Origin: Thermodiscus sp.
GTDB taxonomy: Archaea > Thermoproteota > Thermoprotei_A > Sulfolobales > Acidilobaceae
Direction of reading: 5' to 3'
Length of the DNA: 35,344 nucleotides
Assembly: GCA_015523485.1 (NCBI GenBank)
Contig: WAKH01000014.1
Coordinates: forward strand, 1 to 35,344
Position numbers and translations under genes: made by a program. Shown piece after piece: positions 21,256-29,274 of the stretch. Below the pieces are notes generated by a model, which ran no database searches, was not told where the DNA came from, and was given only the letters and a program-made list of their open reading frames with translations. Each line of letters opens with the position of its first letter. Position 1 is the stretch's first letter.

Positions 21256-23277
21256 ATGGCAAAAGTGGATGACATTAAAACCATAACTGTGGTTGGCGCC
21301 GGAACTATGGGTCATGGAATCGCGGAGGTCGCCGCTATAGCGGGATACAAGGTATACCTAGCAGACATCAAGAAAGAGATCCTCGACAACGCCCTTGAAA
21401 AGATCAAGTGGAGCCTCTCCAAGCTCGCAGAGAAGGGGGTTGTAAGGGAGAGCGTAGACTCCGTAATGGCGAGGATAACTCCCATCGTGAACCTGGACGA
21501 GAACGGTAACTATACGGAGGAGTTCGCAAAAGCCCTAAAGGAGACCGACGTCATGATCGAGGCTATTATCGAGAGACTAGACCTCAAGCAGAAGCTATTC
21601 GCATTCGCAGACGAGCACGCGCCAGAACACGCGATACTAGCCACGAACACAAGCAGCTTACCGATAACCGAGATCGCAGCCGCAACCAAGAGGCCCGAGA
21701 AGGTAGTCGGAATGCACTTCTTCAACCCACCACCGCTAATGCCACTAGTAGAGATCATACGCGGAGAGAAGACGAGCGATGAGACAGTCGAGGTAACAGT
21801 AGCACTGTCAAAGAAGTTCGGAAAGCAGCCAGTAGTAGTGAAGAAGGATGTACCCGGATTTATAGTAAACAGGGTCCTAGCAAGGTTCCTAAACACTGGC
21901 TGCCAGCTAGTGGCTAAGGGCAAGGCGACTATAGAGGAGGTAGACGCCACCGTAAAGTATGTCCTAGGCCTCCCAATGGGTATATTCGAGCTCAGCGACT
22001 ACTCAGGCATCGACGTATTCTACTACGTATTCACCGCTATGAAGGAGAGAGGATTCAAGACAACACCATGTCCGCTATACGAGGAGAAGTACAAGGCGAA
22101 GGAATTCGGTATGAAGTCGGGCAAGGGATTCTACACCTACCCAGCACCAGGAAAATACGCTAGGCCAAACATACCCAAGGACCTGGCTGGCAAGGTAGAC
22201 CCGGTACTAGTACTAGCCCCAGCGGTTAACGAGGCCGCATGGCTCCTAAGGAACGATGTAGCCACCAAGGAGGACATAGACAAGGCAGTCAAGCTAGGCC
22301 TCGGATGGCCAAAGGGCGTCCTAGAGTTCGCAGATGAGTATGGTCTAGACAAGATAGTAGAGGCTCTAAAGAAGCTGAAGGAAGAACTAGGCCTCGAGGA
22401 GATGGAGCCAGATCCACTCCTAGTAGAGAAGGTTGAGAAGGGCGAGCTGGGCAGAAAGACTGGAAAGGGCTTCTACGAGTACGGCGAGGTTGAGGAGATC
22501 AAGAAGAAGACGATAATTATACGTAAGGAGAAGCCAATTGCGTGGATTATACTAAACAGGCCTAGGAAATACAATGCCCTAAGTCCAGAACTCCTAAAGG
22601 AGCTAGGAGAAGCACTAGACGAGCTAGAAGACGATGACGATGTAAGAGTAGTAATCCTGAAGGGAGAGGGCAGAGCCTTCAGCGCAGGAGCAGACGTAAC
22701 CGCATTCACCGGCGTAACTCCAATATCGATCGCCAAGTTCTCAAGGAGATTCCAGGAGCTAACGCTGAAGATGCAATTCTACACCAAGCCGATTATCGTC
22801 GCAATCCACGGTTACGCGTTAGGAGGAGGACTAGAGATAGCAATGAGTGGTGACATAAGGATAGCAAGCGAGGATGCAATGCTAGGCCAGCCAGAGATTA
22901 ACCTGGGCTTCATACCGGGAGCGGGCGGCACACAGAGGCTGCCAAGACTTGTAGGTAGGGGTAAGGCTAAGGAGCTTATCTTCACCGGAGACATGATCCC
23001 TGCAAGCGAGGCGCTGAAGATAGGTCTAGTAGACAAGGTGGTCCCACCAGAGAGGCTAGACCAGGAGGCCAGAGCCCTAGCACTCAAGATCGCCGAGAAG
23101 CCGCCGCTAGCCCTAATGGCAGCAAAGTACGCTATAGAATACGGTCTAGAGTCCAACATATGGGCAGGCCTATCACTAGAGGCACACCTATTCGGCCTGC
23201 TATTCTCAACAGAGGACGTAATCGAGGGCGTAATGGCCTTCTTAGAGAAGAGGAAGCCAAAGTTCAAGGGCAAGTAG
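21256..23277 (+). CDS. Bifunctional 3-hydroxybutyryl-CoA dehydrogenase / crotonyl-CoA hydratase
   Basis: 673 residues in two fused enzymes. Residues 1-400 form a 3-hydroxyacyl-CoA dehydrogenase: VVGAGTMGHGIAEVAA is the NAD motif, GMHFFNPPPLMPLVEII holds the catalytic His, and VVKKDVPGFIVNRVLA follows. From about 415 a crotonase domain follows: AIHGYALGGGLEIAMSGDIRIA is the oxyanion loop with Glu, and MLGQPEINLGFIPGAGGTQRL the second catalytic Glu. In crenarchaea using the 4-hydroxybutyrate cycles this fusion converts crotonyl-CoA to acetoacetyl-CoA on the way to acetyl-CoA. A fatty-acid degradation role is the alternative. No thiolase or hydroxybutyrate ligase sits beside it. Confidence 0.9.
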   Translation: MAKVDDIKTITVVGAGTMGHGIAEVAAIAGYKVYLADIKKEILDNALEKIKWSLSKLAEKGVVRESVDSVMARITPIVNLDENGNYTEEFAKALKETDVMIEAIIERLDLKQKLFAFADEHAPEHAILATNTSSLPITEIAAATKRPEKVVGMHFFNPPPLMPLVEIIRGEKTSDETVEVTVALSKKFGKQPVVVKKDVPGFIVNRVLARFLNTGCQLVAKGKATIEEVDATVKYVLGLPMGIFELSDYSGIDVFYYVFTAMKERGFKTTPCPLYEEKYKAKEFGMKSGKGFYTYPAPGKYARPNIPKDLAGKVDPVLVLAPAVNEAAWLLRNDVATKEDIDKAVKLGLGWPKGVLEFADEYGLDKIVEALKKLKEELGLEEMEPDPLLVEKVEKGELGRKTGKGFYEYGEVEEIKKKTIIIRKEKPIAWIILNRPRKYNALSPELLKELGEALDELEDDDDVRVVILKGEGRAFSAGADVTAFTGVTPISIAKFSRRFQELTLKMQFYTKPIIVAIHGYALGGGLEIAMSGDIRIASEDAMLGQPEINLGFIPGAGGTQRLPRLVGRGKAKELIFTGDMIPASEALKIGLVDKVVPPERLDQEARALALKIAEKPPLALMAAKYAIEYGLESNIWAGLSLEAHLFGLLFSTEDVIEGVMAFLEKRKPKFKGK

Positions 23278-23402
23278 ACGAGAACCAAACACTAAAACAC
23301 TCTTTTTACACTCCCAATTCTCTCAACTAGACAGTTAAGTGAATGGAAACACTCATAACCATTATTAAGATAGAAGCGATAATATAGTATATGGGGTTAT
23401 AA

Positions 23403-23762
23403 ATGGTAAACAGTATTCTCCAAACACCACCCGAGCCACTCGACATAAAGAAGACTCTCAGAACCCTTTACGAAGCACAAGGAAGAAAAGCCAAATACAT
23501 TGTATTCGCCGGCAACCAGCTTCCCAAGTACCTATGGGACCACTGGTCGGAGGACCTCCACAGGATAGGGCTGAAATGGCAGGATATACTGAGGAGCCTA
23601 TCCAGGAATTCAGACAAAGCCCTAGCATGGATATCAGGAGAGATATCATGGAAGGAGTTCATAGACTTCATAATACAGGACCTCCTAAGCCAAACCACGG
23701 AGGTAGAGGAGGGTAAAGGACTAGTCAAGAGGAAGGTGAAGACCCTCACCGACTTCCTATAG
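23403..23762 (+). CDS. Hypothetical protein
   Basis: 119 residues starting at ATG, mostly helical with several Trp (YLWDHWSEDLHRIGLKWQDILRSL, KALAWISGEISWKEFIDFIIQDLL). I see no cysteines, membrane segment or known motif. It follows the dehydrogenase/crotonase gene by 125 nt that contain T-rich sequence and a TATA-like stretch, so it is probably a separate transcript. Family not recognised. Confidence 0.6.
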   Translation: MVNSILQTPPEPLDIKKTLRTLYEAQGRKAKYIVFAGNQLPKYLWDHWSEDLHRIGLKWQDILRSLSRNSDKALAWISGEISWKEFIDFIIQDLLSQTTEVEEGKGLVKRKVKTLTDFL

Positions 23763-23839
23763 TTCCACGCCTGGAGTATTGTGGACTCGACGGGGAAACC
23801 CTTATAATATTCCGATGGCTGGTTAGAAATCAAACGGGT

Positions 23840-24060
23840 AGCCGGGTCGTCTAGCGGCCAAGGATGCGGGGCTTTGGATAGCGGGCCCCACCCCGCTCCT
23901 CTTCCTCTTAACAAGCTAATGAGGAGGAAATACACGGACTATTGACGGGAGGCTAGTACTCTTTATAAAGCCCACGGGATTGTATACAATTATGGCAACA
24001 GGGGTGGGGCCCGCTAGAAGAACCCCCGTGACCGGGGTTCGAATCCCCGCCCGGCTACCA
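23840..24060 (+). tRNA. tRNA-Gln(UUG) with 145-nt intron
   Basis: The acceptor agccggg pairs with cccggct, followed by A and encoded CCA. The D arm is gtct/ggat, the anticodon arm cgggg-ctttggc-ccccg with anticodon TTG, and the T arm cgggg-ttcgaat-ccccg. The exons are 23840-23877 and 24023-24060, giving a 76-nt mature tRNA. The splice junctions make a bulge-helix-bulge (exon cttt with intron gaag; bulges gga and aac). Position 38 is C, less common than A. Confidence 0.92.
23878..24022 (+). other. Long intron of tRNA-Gln
   Basis: 145 nt at the canonical 37/38 site. It is closed by a perfect 13-bp stem (tagcgggccccac with gtggggcccgcta). It contains two short perfect DNA palindromes, ctttataaag (23961-23970) and attgtatacaat (23979-23990). 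There is no ORF for a homing endonuclease. The box C-like atgagga is not matched by a clear box D. Confidence 0.88.
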
Positions 24061-24099
24061 CCCTTCTCCTCAATCATTGATTATAGGATTAGTGGATAG

Positions 24100-24981
24100 T
24101 TACCCGATGTAGTTGACCAGGATTATACCAACCACGGCCAGTACACTTGCTAGTAGGTGTATCACCTGGGGTTTTTCCTTGAGTTCGTGGCTTAGTGCGA
24201 GCGTGAATAATAGCGTGAAGAAGGGGAAGAGCGATATTATCACCGCGGCTCCAGCTACTGTGACGAGGTGTAATGCATAGTACCTTGATAACTGTGCGAA
24301 GGCAACCACTACCGCTGCGAGCGTCATGTAATAGAAGTGTTTCCGCGGTAACGAGCGTGGATCGGGTATTCCCTTGTTTAGGAGGACGACTATTGGTATC
24401 GCTGATGTGTATGAGATTGCCACGCCGTATATTGGATCAGCGTTCATGTATCCTGAGGCGCTCCTCACTAGTACTGCTGTCATAGCGAATACTACTGTTG
24501 ATGCGAGTCCAGCTAGTATTCCTATTGAGGTCTTTCCACCATGCAGAGCTTCTCCTGATGGAGTGTGTGATACTAGGTAGACTGCTAGAACTACTAGTAT
24601 AATCCCGAGTAGTTGGAGAAGTGAGAGCTCCTCTCCTAGAAGTATCCATGCTAAGAGAGCGCTTACAATGACTGTTGGACTAGTGACTATAGACGCCGTT
24701 GTGGCACCAGTATACGTTATAGAGTAGTAGAATAGTAGTCTCCCGATTACGAAGTTTAGCAGACCTGCTATAACGTATAGGAGTAGAGCTTTCATGGTCA
24801 TAACTGGTGGTCCCCTGCTTACTGCTACTATCCAGAGGAGGGGGCTACCGACGAGAAGGCTGATGAGTAGGTTCTGCATTGGTTTCAGCCTTACAGCAGC
24901 TGCCCTGACTAGTGCGTCGCTTAGCCCGAAGAATAATCCAGCCATCAGTGCGAACGTGTAGCCTAGTAGTTCAGCGTCCAT
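24100..24981 (-). CDS. DMT-superfamily transporter (EamA domains)
   Basis: 293 residues with ten hydrophobic segments in two repeats of five, the EamA layout. Each half ends with a conserved stretch: ALLAWILLGEELSLLQLLGIILVVLAVYLV in the first, and TLLFTLALSHELKEKPQVIHLLASVLAVVGIILV in the second. Members export or import amino acids, nucleotide sugars or other metabolites, and the substrate is unknown. It is the last gene of the minus-strand run headed by the mevalonate genes, about 90 nt after dtdA, with A/T-rich sequence between, so it may have its own promoter. Confidence 0.85.
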   Translation of the reverse strand: MDAELLGYTFALMAGLFFGLSDALVRAAAVRLKPMQNLLISLLVGSPLLWIVAVSRGPPVMTMKALLLYVIAGLLNFVIGRLLFYYSITYTGATTASIVTSPTVIVSALLAWILLGEELSLLQLLGIILVVLAVYLVSHTPSGEALHGGKTSIGILAGLASTVVFAMTAVLVRSASGYMNADPIYGVAISYTSAIPIVVLLNKGIPDPRSLPRKHFYYMTLAAVVVAFAQLSRYYALHLVTVAGAAVIISLFPFFTLLFTLALSHELKEKPQVIHLLASVLAVVGIILVNYIG

Positions 24982-25071
24982 CCCCTGCTTTACACCGGGG
25001 TTTGTTGGAATAGTTTAGCTTGGTCTTTAACCTTTTCTAGGTATCATTAATATTAGGAAGAGTAAGATTTA

Positions 25072-25905
25072 TTATATAATTTTTACTTCGATTCCTAAAT
25101 CATCCATAATAGACTTGATCTTATTACGTACTTCAGCCTTAGCCGACTTCTTCTGGATAAGGGCAACCTCAGGCTCGCGTGGCCACGTTTTCTTAACAGA
25201 TTCTATGATAACTTTCTCATTGGTATCCTTCAAGGCATACCTCGGAATAATGTGGCCCAGACAATACTCCGACTCCAAGTGTATCTTTGTGAACTTTCTA
25301 GGATAATGTGTGTCGCCGAATCCTACGGCAGGGGTGCAATCCACTATGCCCTTCTCGATTACTTCAGCAACGGCCTCGGCCATTGCCCAGTGAGCCCTCT
25401 CATCAACCCAGTTCTCCTTAGTAGAACCGATCTCGATGAATACTAGGGGCTTCCTAGGCCTTGTTGGACCATGATGGGTGGCCTCGAGGGTCAACTCGTA
25501 GGTGTCTAGGAGACCCTTTTGAGAAGCTGTAATCTTGTAGTTTGAAAGGAGGGTTCTAGAGAGCATAGGCGCTGATACTGATAATGTGTATGGCTCGCCC
25601 CCCAACGTTGAAGAGGTTGGATTCCCAGTATGGTGTGTAGTAAGGCTCGGCCTATTGCTAACAGCGCTATGCTTGGAGAGGACTATAACAGCGTCTGCCT
25701 CGGGGTCTGGTGTATTGTCTAGGAAGTCGAAGTAGATTTGCTCAACCTCGTAGCCTGCTAGGACAGCTCTATTAGGTAGTTCATAACAGGTTACAGCATT
25801 AGCGCATTTGGACGGGTTCCATTTTTGGAGTTGGAGGAGTTTCTCCGCGGCCCCGCTGCCTGCGGGGTCGCTCACGTTATAGACTATTGCTAACTTTGGC
25901 TTCAT
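25072..25905 (-). CDS. dtdA: D-aminoacyl-tRNA deacylase, archaeal type (DtdA/DTD2)
   Basis: 277 residues. Family signatures are clear: VIVLSKHSAVSNRPSLTTHHTGNP near residue 75-100, LTLEATHHGPT near 140, FIEIGSTKENW and CTPAVGFGDTHYPRKFT near 200. The enzyme removes D-amino acids from tRNA using zinc, protecting translation from wrong chirality. It is found in archaea and plants. It lies 60 nt after the NUDIX gene on the same strand. The start is the ATG at 25905. Confidence 0.9.
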   Translation of the reverse strand: MKPKLAIVYNVSDPAGSGAAEKLLQLQKWNPSKCANAVTCYELPNRAVLAGYEVEQIYFDFLDNTPDPEADAVIVLSKHSAVSNRPSLTTHHTGNPTSSTLGGEPYTLSVSAPMLSRTLLSNYKITASQKGLLDTYELTLEATHHGPTRPRKPLVFIEIGSTKENWVDERAHWAMAEAVAEVIEKGIVDCTPAVGFGDTHYPRKFTKIHLESEYCLGHIIPRYALKDTNEKVIIESVKKTWPREPEVALIQKKSAKAEVRNKIKSIMDDLGIEVKII

Positions 25906-25964
25906 CTCCGATTCCTCAGCGCTGCTCGTTGTCTCGTCTTTTTACAGTGATCCGGGTTTAATTG

Positions 25965-26519
25965 TTATCCCTTGCAGTATTCTTTCGCCGCCATTATTGC
26001 TAGTATGGTTTTCAGATCAGTTATCTCTGCACTCTTAATCTTTTCCAATGCTTCATCTAGTTGTAGCTTGACTAGACCTTCTATGACCTCGTAGTGTTCA
26101 GGGCTTGACTGGCCCTTCTCGGGGTCTATTGCTAGGTAGAGATACATGTATTCAGTTGAGTAGCCTGGGCTCATGTAGCCTTCAGCCACCTTTACAAGCT
26201 CTCTAGCCTTCATCCCCGTCTCTTCAGCCAGCTCCCTCTTCGCGGTTTCACCCGGCGATTCTCCTTCGTCAATAACTCCTGCTGGAGCCTCAAGAAGCCA
26301 CCTGCCTATGGCGGGGCGGTATTGGCGTATCAGGTAGATTGAGCAATCCTCTTTGCTGACTGGGAGGATTGTTACAGCGTTGGGAAAAACTACTCTGTCA
26401 ATCCTGACTTCCCTTCCGTTTGGTAGCTTTTCGATCTGAGAGATGAATGTGACCCTCCTACCCCGGCATTCGACTTTATCGTTCACGTATTCTCCCCCTT
26501 CCAAGGAGCTCGTGTGCAA
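25965..26519 (-). CDS. NUDIX hydrolase (ADP-ribose pyrophosphatase-like)
   Basis: Up to 184 residues. The NUDIX box is intact: GVIDEGESPGETAKRELAEETGM, matching Gx5Ex7REUxEExGU, preceded by LLEAPA as in ADP-ribose pyrophosphatases. It hydrolyses a nucleoside diphosphate linked to another group, and ADP-ribose is the likeliest substrate. The listed ATG overlaps HMG-CoA reductase by 44 nt. The GTG at 26486 (VNDKVECRGRR) has a gggggag site 5 nt upstream and is the better start, still overlapping the reductase stop, so the two are translationally coupled. Confidence 0.87.
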   Translation of the reverse strand: MHTSSLEGGEYVNDKVECRGRRVTFISQIEKLPNGREVRIDRVVFPNAVTILPVSKEDCSIYLIRQYRPAIGRWLLEAPAGVIDEGESPGETAKRELAEETGMKARELVKVAEGYMSPGYSTEYMYLYLAIDPEKGQSSPEHYEVIEGLVKLQLDEALEKIKSAEITDLKTILAIMAAKEYCKG

Positions 26520-27720
26520 AGGCTAAGTGTCCAGACGCTAATGCGGCGAGTAGGCTCAGCTCGCCGGCAAGCACGGTTGCTGATATGATCTCGGCGAATT
26601 TAAGAGCGTTTGTCCCTACAGGCTCCCCTCCACCAGCCACTCCCATTATTGATAGTGCTTCTCTCTGTGTTGGAAGGCTTGTGCCACCACCTACGGTTCC
26701 GATCTCTAGGCTCGGCAGTGTTACGGATATGTAGAGGCCTTCGTCCCGCACCTCTGTCCAGGTGAATGCCAGGCTTGATTCAACTACCTGGGCGGCGTCC
26801 TGACCGGTGGCTAGGAATATCGCGGCTATGATGTTGGCGACATGGGCGTTATAGGAGGGGCTCCCGGCGGCTGCGCTACCCATAAGGTTCTTCATTATGT
26901 TGACAGAGTATATTCCTTCAGGCGTCGTCTTCAGCTTTTCCTCTACGACTTCTCTCTTGATGACTGCTTCCGCCACCACGTATTTTCCACGGCCTAGGAG
27001 CCTGTTGATTATTGCTGGTTTCTTGTCTGTGCACATGTTTCCACTTATCGCAACGCATTCAATGTCTCCGGGATATTCTTTGAGTATCCGCCTGCATATC
27101 TTGTCGCTGGCGAAGGTAACCATATTCATGCCCATAGCGTCTCCTGTGTTGAACTTGAGCCTTATCCATACAAGGTTGCCTATTATGAATGGCTGGAATT
27201 CTATCAGCTCACCATGCCTTGTCACAGTCTTTACTTCTTCACGGAGCATGTCCCAATGACTTCTTATCCACTCTACTAGCTTCATCGATTCTTCGACACT
27301 CTTGGTCTTGATGAGGGGGGCCCTGGTCATTCCATTCATTACTACCCGCGTCGTTGCTCCCCCGCTTAAGGTGATGGCTTTAACACCGCGTGAAACACTT
27401 GCGACCAGCGCGCCTTCCGTGGTCGCTAGTGGCACGTAGAATTCGCCCTTTGCGTATTCACCATTTATTTTCAGGGGACCCACCACTCCCACGGGTATCT
27501 GTACAGCCCCGATAGGATTCTCGATATTCTTCCCATAGAGGACTTCGAAGTCTAGAATAGTGCTTGCAATGGAGGAGAGATTGATGCCAAGTTTCCTTTC
27601 TAAAAAAACTCTTCGGATTAGGGCAGCTAGGTTCGCGTTCCCTACTATCTCCTCGAGCCTCGATATGGATATGCTTCCATCCATCAGCTTCTGGACTAGC
27701 TTCTCTAGCTCTTCACTCAT
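26476..27720 (-). CDS. hmgA: HMG-CoA reductase
   Basis: 414 residues, class I size. Catalytic residues are in place: Glu in TTEGALVASVSRG (E102), Lys in NMCTDKKPAI (K233), Asp in ATGQDAAQVVE (D308) and His in LAFAHELLGRG (H403). The NADPH region DAMGMNMVTFASD and the tail GTVGGGTSLPTQREALSIMG are also standard. It reduces HMG-CoA to mevalonate, the committed step to isoprenoid lipids. The ATG is immediately adjacent to the end of the DUF35 gene. It belongs to one operon with HMG-CoA synthase, the thiolase and DUF35. Confidence 0.96.
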   Translation of the reverse strand: MSEELEKLVQKLMDGSISISRLEEIVGNANLAALIRRVFLERKLGINLSSIASTILDFEVLYGKNIENPIGAVQIPVGVVGPLKINGEYAKGEFYVPLATTEGALVASVSRGVKAITLSGGATTRVVMNGMTRAPLIKTKSVEESMKLVEWIRSHWDMLREEVKTVTRHGELIEFQPFIIGNLVWIRLKFNTGDAMGMNMVTFASDKICRRILKEYPGDIECVAISGNMCTDKKPAIINRLLGRGKYVVAEAVIKREVVEEKLKTTPEGIYSVNIMKNLMGSAAAGSPSYNAHVANIIAAIFLATGQDAAQVVESSLAFTWTEVRDEGLYISVTLPSLEIGTVGGGTSLPTQREALSIMGVAGGGEPVGTNALKFAEIISATVLAGELSLLAALASGHLAFAHELLGRGRIRER

Positions 27721-28127
27721 CAGCTCTTCCCCAGTATTGGCCTGAACTTCAGGCCATACATTATAGTTCCATTGTCGCCGTCTTCCCTAATCCTCCTCAT
27801 TGTGGCTTCTACTTCGAGCCCTAGCTTCAGCTCTTCTGGCTGTACGTCTGTTAGCTCGGCTACTAGTCTAACACCGTTCTCTAAGCGTACTAGGCCGACG
27901 ATGATCGGTGCTTGGAACCTGGTGTCTCCTGGAATGCTTTGCACGACGGTGTAGCTCTCTAGTATTCCTCTGCGTGGGAGCATTACCTGCTCTAACTCGG
28001 TGGATCCACAGTATGGGCAAGCCTTTCTAGGTGGATAATGTGCTCTTCCGCAAGACTTGCACTGTGCCCCTATGAGCCTGTACCTCGGTATCCTCGTCCT
28101 CCACCATCTAGCCAGTACCATCCACAT
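27720..28127 (-). CDS. DUF35 zinc-ribbon/OB-fold protein, partner of thiolase and HMG-CoA synthase
   Basis: 135 residues. A rubredoxin-like zinc ribbon (AQCKSCGRAHYPPRKACPYCG; C23, C26, C37, C40) is followed by an OB-fold (ILESYTVVQSIPG to RRIREDGDNGTIMYGLKFRPIL). In methanogens a DUF35 protein holds acetoacetyl-CoA thiolase and HMG-CoA synthase together in a channelled complex. The gene order here (HMG-CoA synthase, thiolase, DUF35) matches that complex, so it is probably the scaffold. It touches hmgA (shared position 27720) and starts 7 nt after the thiolase stop. Start at ATG 28127; a later start is possible. Confidence 0.85.
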   Translation of the reverse strand: MWMVLARWWRTRIPRYRLIGAQCKSCGRAHYPPRKACPYCGSTELEQVMLPRRGILESYTVVQSIPGDTRFQAPIIVGLVRLENGVRLVAELTDVQPEELKLGLEVEATMRRIREDGDNGTIMYGLKFRPILGKS

Positions 28128-28134
28128 TCACCCC

Positions 28135-29274
28135 CTAAACCGACTCCATGACAACGATTCTGGTCGATGAGCCATGCGCGTTTACCCCAACTGCTAGGCC
28201 CTTCTCGGCTCCCGGCCTCTTTACACCCGGGAACTTTCCTGCTAGTTGTAGTGCCACTTCGGCTACCATGTAGACACCAGTTGCGCCTATAGGGTGGCCT
28301 CTAGCCTTCAATCCTCCACTAGCGTTCACTAGGGGCCCTTCTCCATCAACGTCGAAGTATCCAGCGGCTACTAGCTCAGCTGCCTTTCCTCTGGGAGCTA
28401 GTCCTAGAGACTCTAATAGTAGTAGGCCCATTATCGTGAAGTTATCGTGTAACTCTATGACATCGACTTTCTCTTCGGAGAGGTTTAACTCGTTGGATAG
28501 TTTTGCTACGTGCTCTAGCATTAACGGATCGTCTCTTAAGGCTATTGATGGCATCCCGACTGCTCCAGCTACTTCTTTTATCCTCGCGAGGTGGTCGCCT
28601 ACTTGGTCCTCGCTTGTAAGTAGGATTGCGGCTGCCCCGTCTCCCAGCGGGTACGCGTCTAGTAGAGTTATTGGGTCGGCTATTGGCATTGCTGTGGTTA
28701 CCTTCTCGGGTTTTATCGCGAATCTCAGCATGGCGTATGGGTTCTCTTTTGCGTGGGCGTGCATCATTGCGGGCCAGTAGGCTAGAGTGTTCCTATCTAT
28801 GCCGTACTTCTCCATGTAGATTCTCATGAGCATCGCGAGTGGGGCGGCGTGCCCTATTCTATAGATTGCATCGCTCTCAGTGTCGTAGAGTGCCTCGAGC
28901 ATCTCATAGGTTGGACCGCTCGGATAGTCTGTTAGCTTGTCTACTCCTATGACGAGGACTTTCTCGGCGGCGTGGCTCCTTATGAGGTTTACAGCCACTT
29001 CTATCGCGGCCAAACCGCTGTTCTCTCCTGCTTCTACTGCTAGGGCTGATTTCACTGGTAGGCCTAGGCTGGATCCTATGTAAGCGGCGAGGTCGAGCTG
29101 TGGGGACTGCATGTAGGTTAAACTGGAGGCGACTACTAGGTAGTCTATCGAGTCTATGTCGGCGTCTGCCAATGCTTCACGGACTGCTTCGAAGGCTAAG
29201 TCGCGTGGACTCTTCTCATAGTGCCTACCTATCTTAACCATACCAACCTTACTCACGTATACCATATGGATCAC
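28135..29274 (-). CDS. Thiolase-superfamily protein in the mevalonate operon, lacking catalytic cysteine
   Basis: 379 residues with the SCP-x/archaeal thiolase layout: TYMQSPQLDLAAYIGSSLGLPVKSALAVEAGENSGLAAIEVA, ELHDNFTIMGLLLLESLGLA, LVNASGGLKARGHPIGATGVYMV and GLAVGVNAHGSSTRIVVMES. Neighbours say acetoacetyl-CoA thiolase. However, the position of the nucleophilic Cys (normally VEaaCaSG) reads VEAGENSG, the second catalytic Cys is also absent, and the whole protein has no cysteine. The GHPIGATG histidine is present. The true role may therefore be structural, or use another residue. It overlaps HMG-CoA synthase by 4 nt. Confidence 0.82.
   Translation of the reverse strand: MIHMVYVSKVGMVKIGRHYEKSPRDLAFEAVREALADADIDSIDYLVVASSLTYMQSPQLDLAAYIGSSLGLPVKSALAVEAGENSGLAAIEVAVNLIRSHAAEKVLVIGVDKLTDYPSGPTYEMLEALYDTESDAIYRIGHAAPLAMLMRIYMEKYGIDRNTLAYWPAMMHAHAKENPYAMLRFAIKPEKVTTAMPIADPITLLDAYPLGDGAAAILLTSEDQVGDHLARIKEVAGAVGMPSIALRDDPLMLEHVAKLSNELNLSEEKVDVIELHDNFTIMGLLLLESLGLAPRGKAAELVAAGYFDVDGEGPLVNASGGLKARGHPIGATGVYMVAEVALQLAGKFPGVKRPGAEKGLAVGVNAHGSSTRIVVMESV

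Noticed and set aside
23468-23935. 155-aa minus-strand ORF overlapping tRNA-Gln
   Set aside because: It covers the hypothetical 23403 gene antisense and part of the tRNA-Gln intron, with no domain pattern.
23878-24022. C/D-box guide RNA inside the tRNA-Gln intron
   Set aside because: Only a one-mismatch box C (atgagga) was found and no CTGA box D in the intron, so I did not call an RNA gene.
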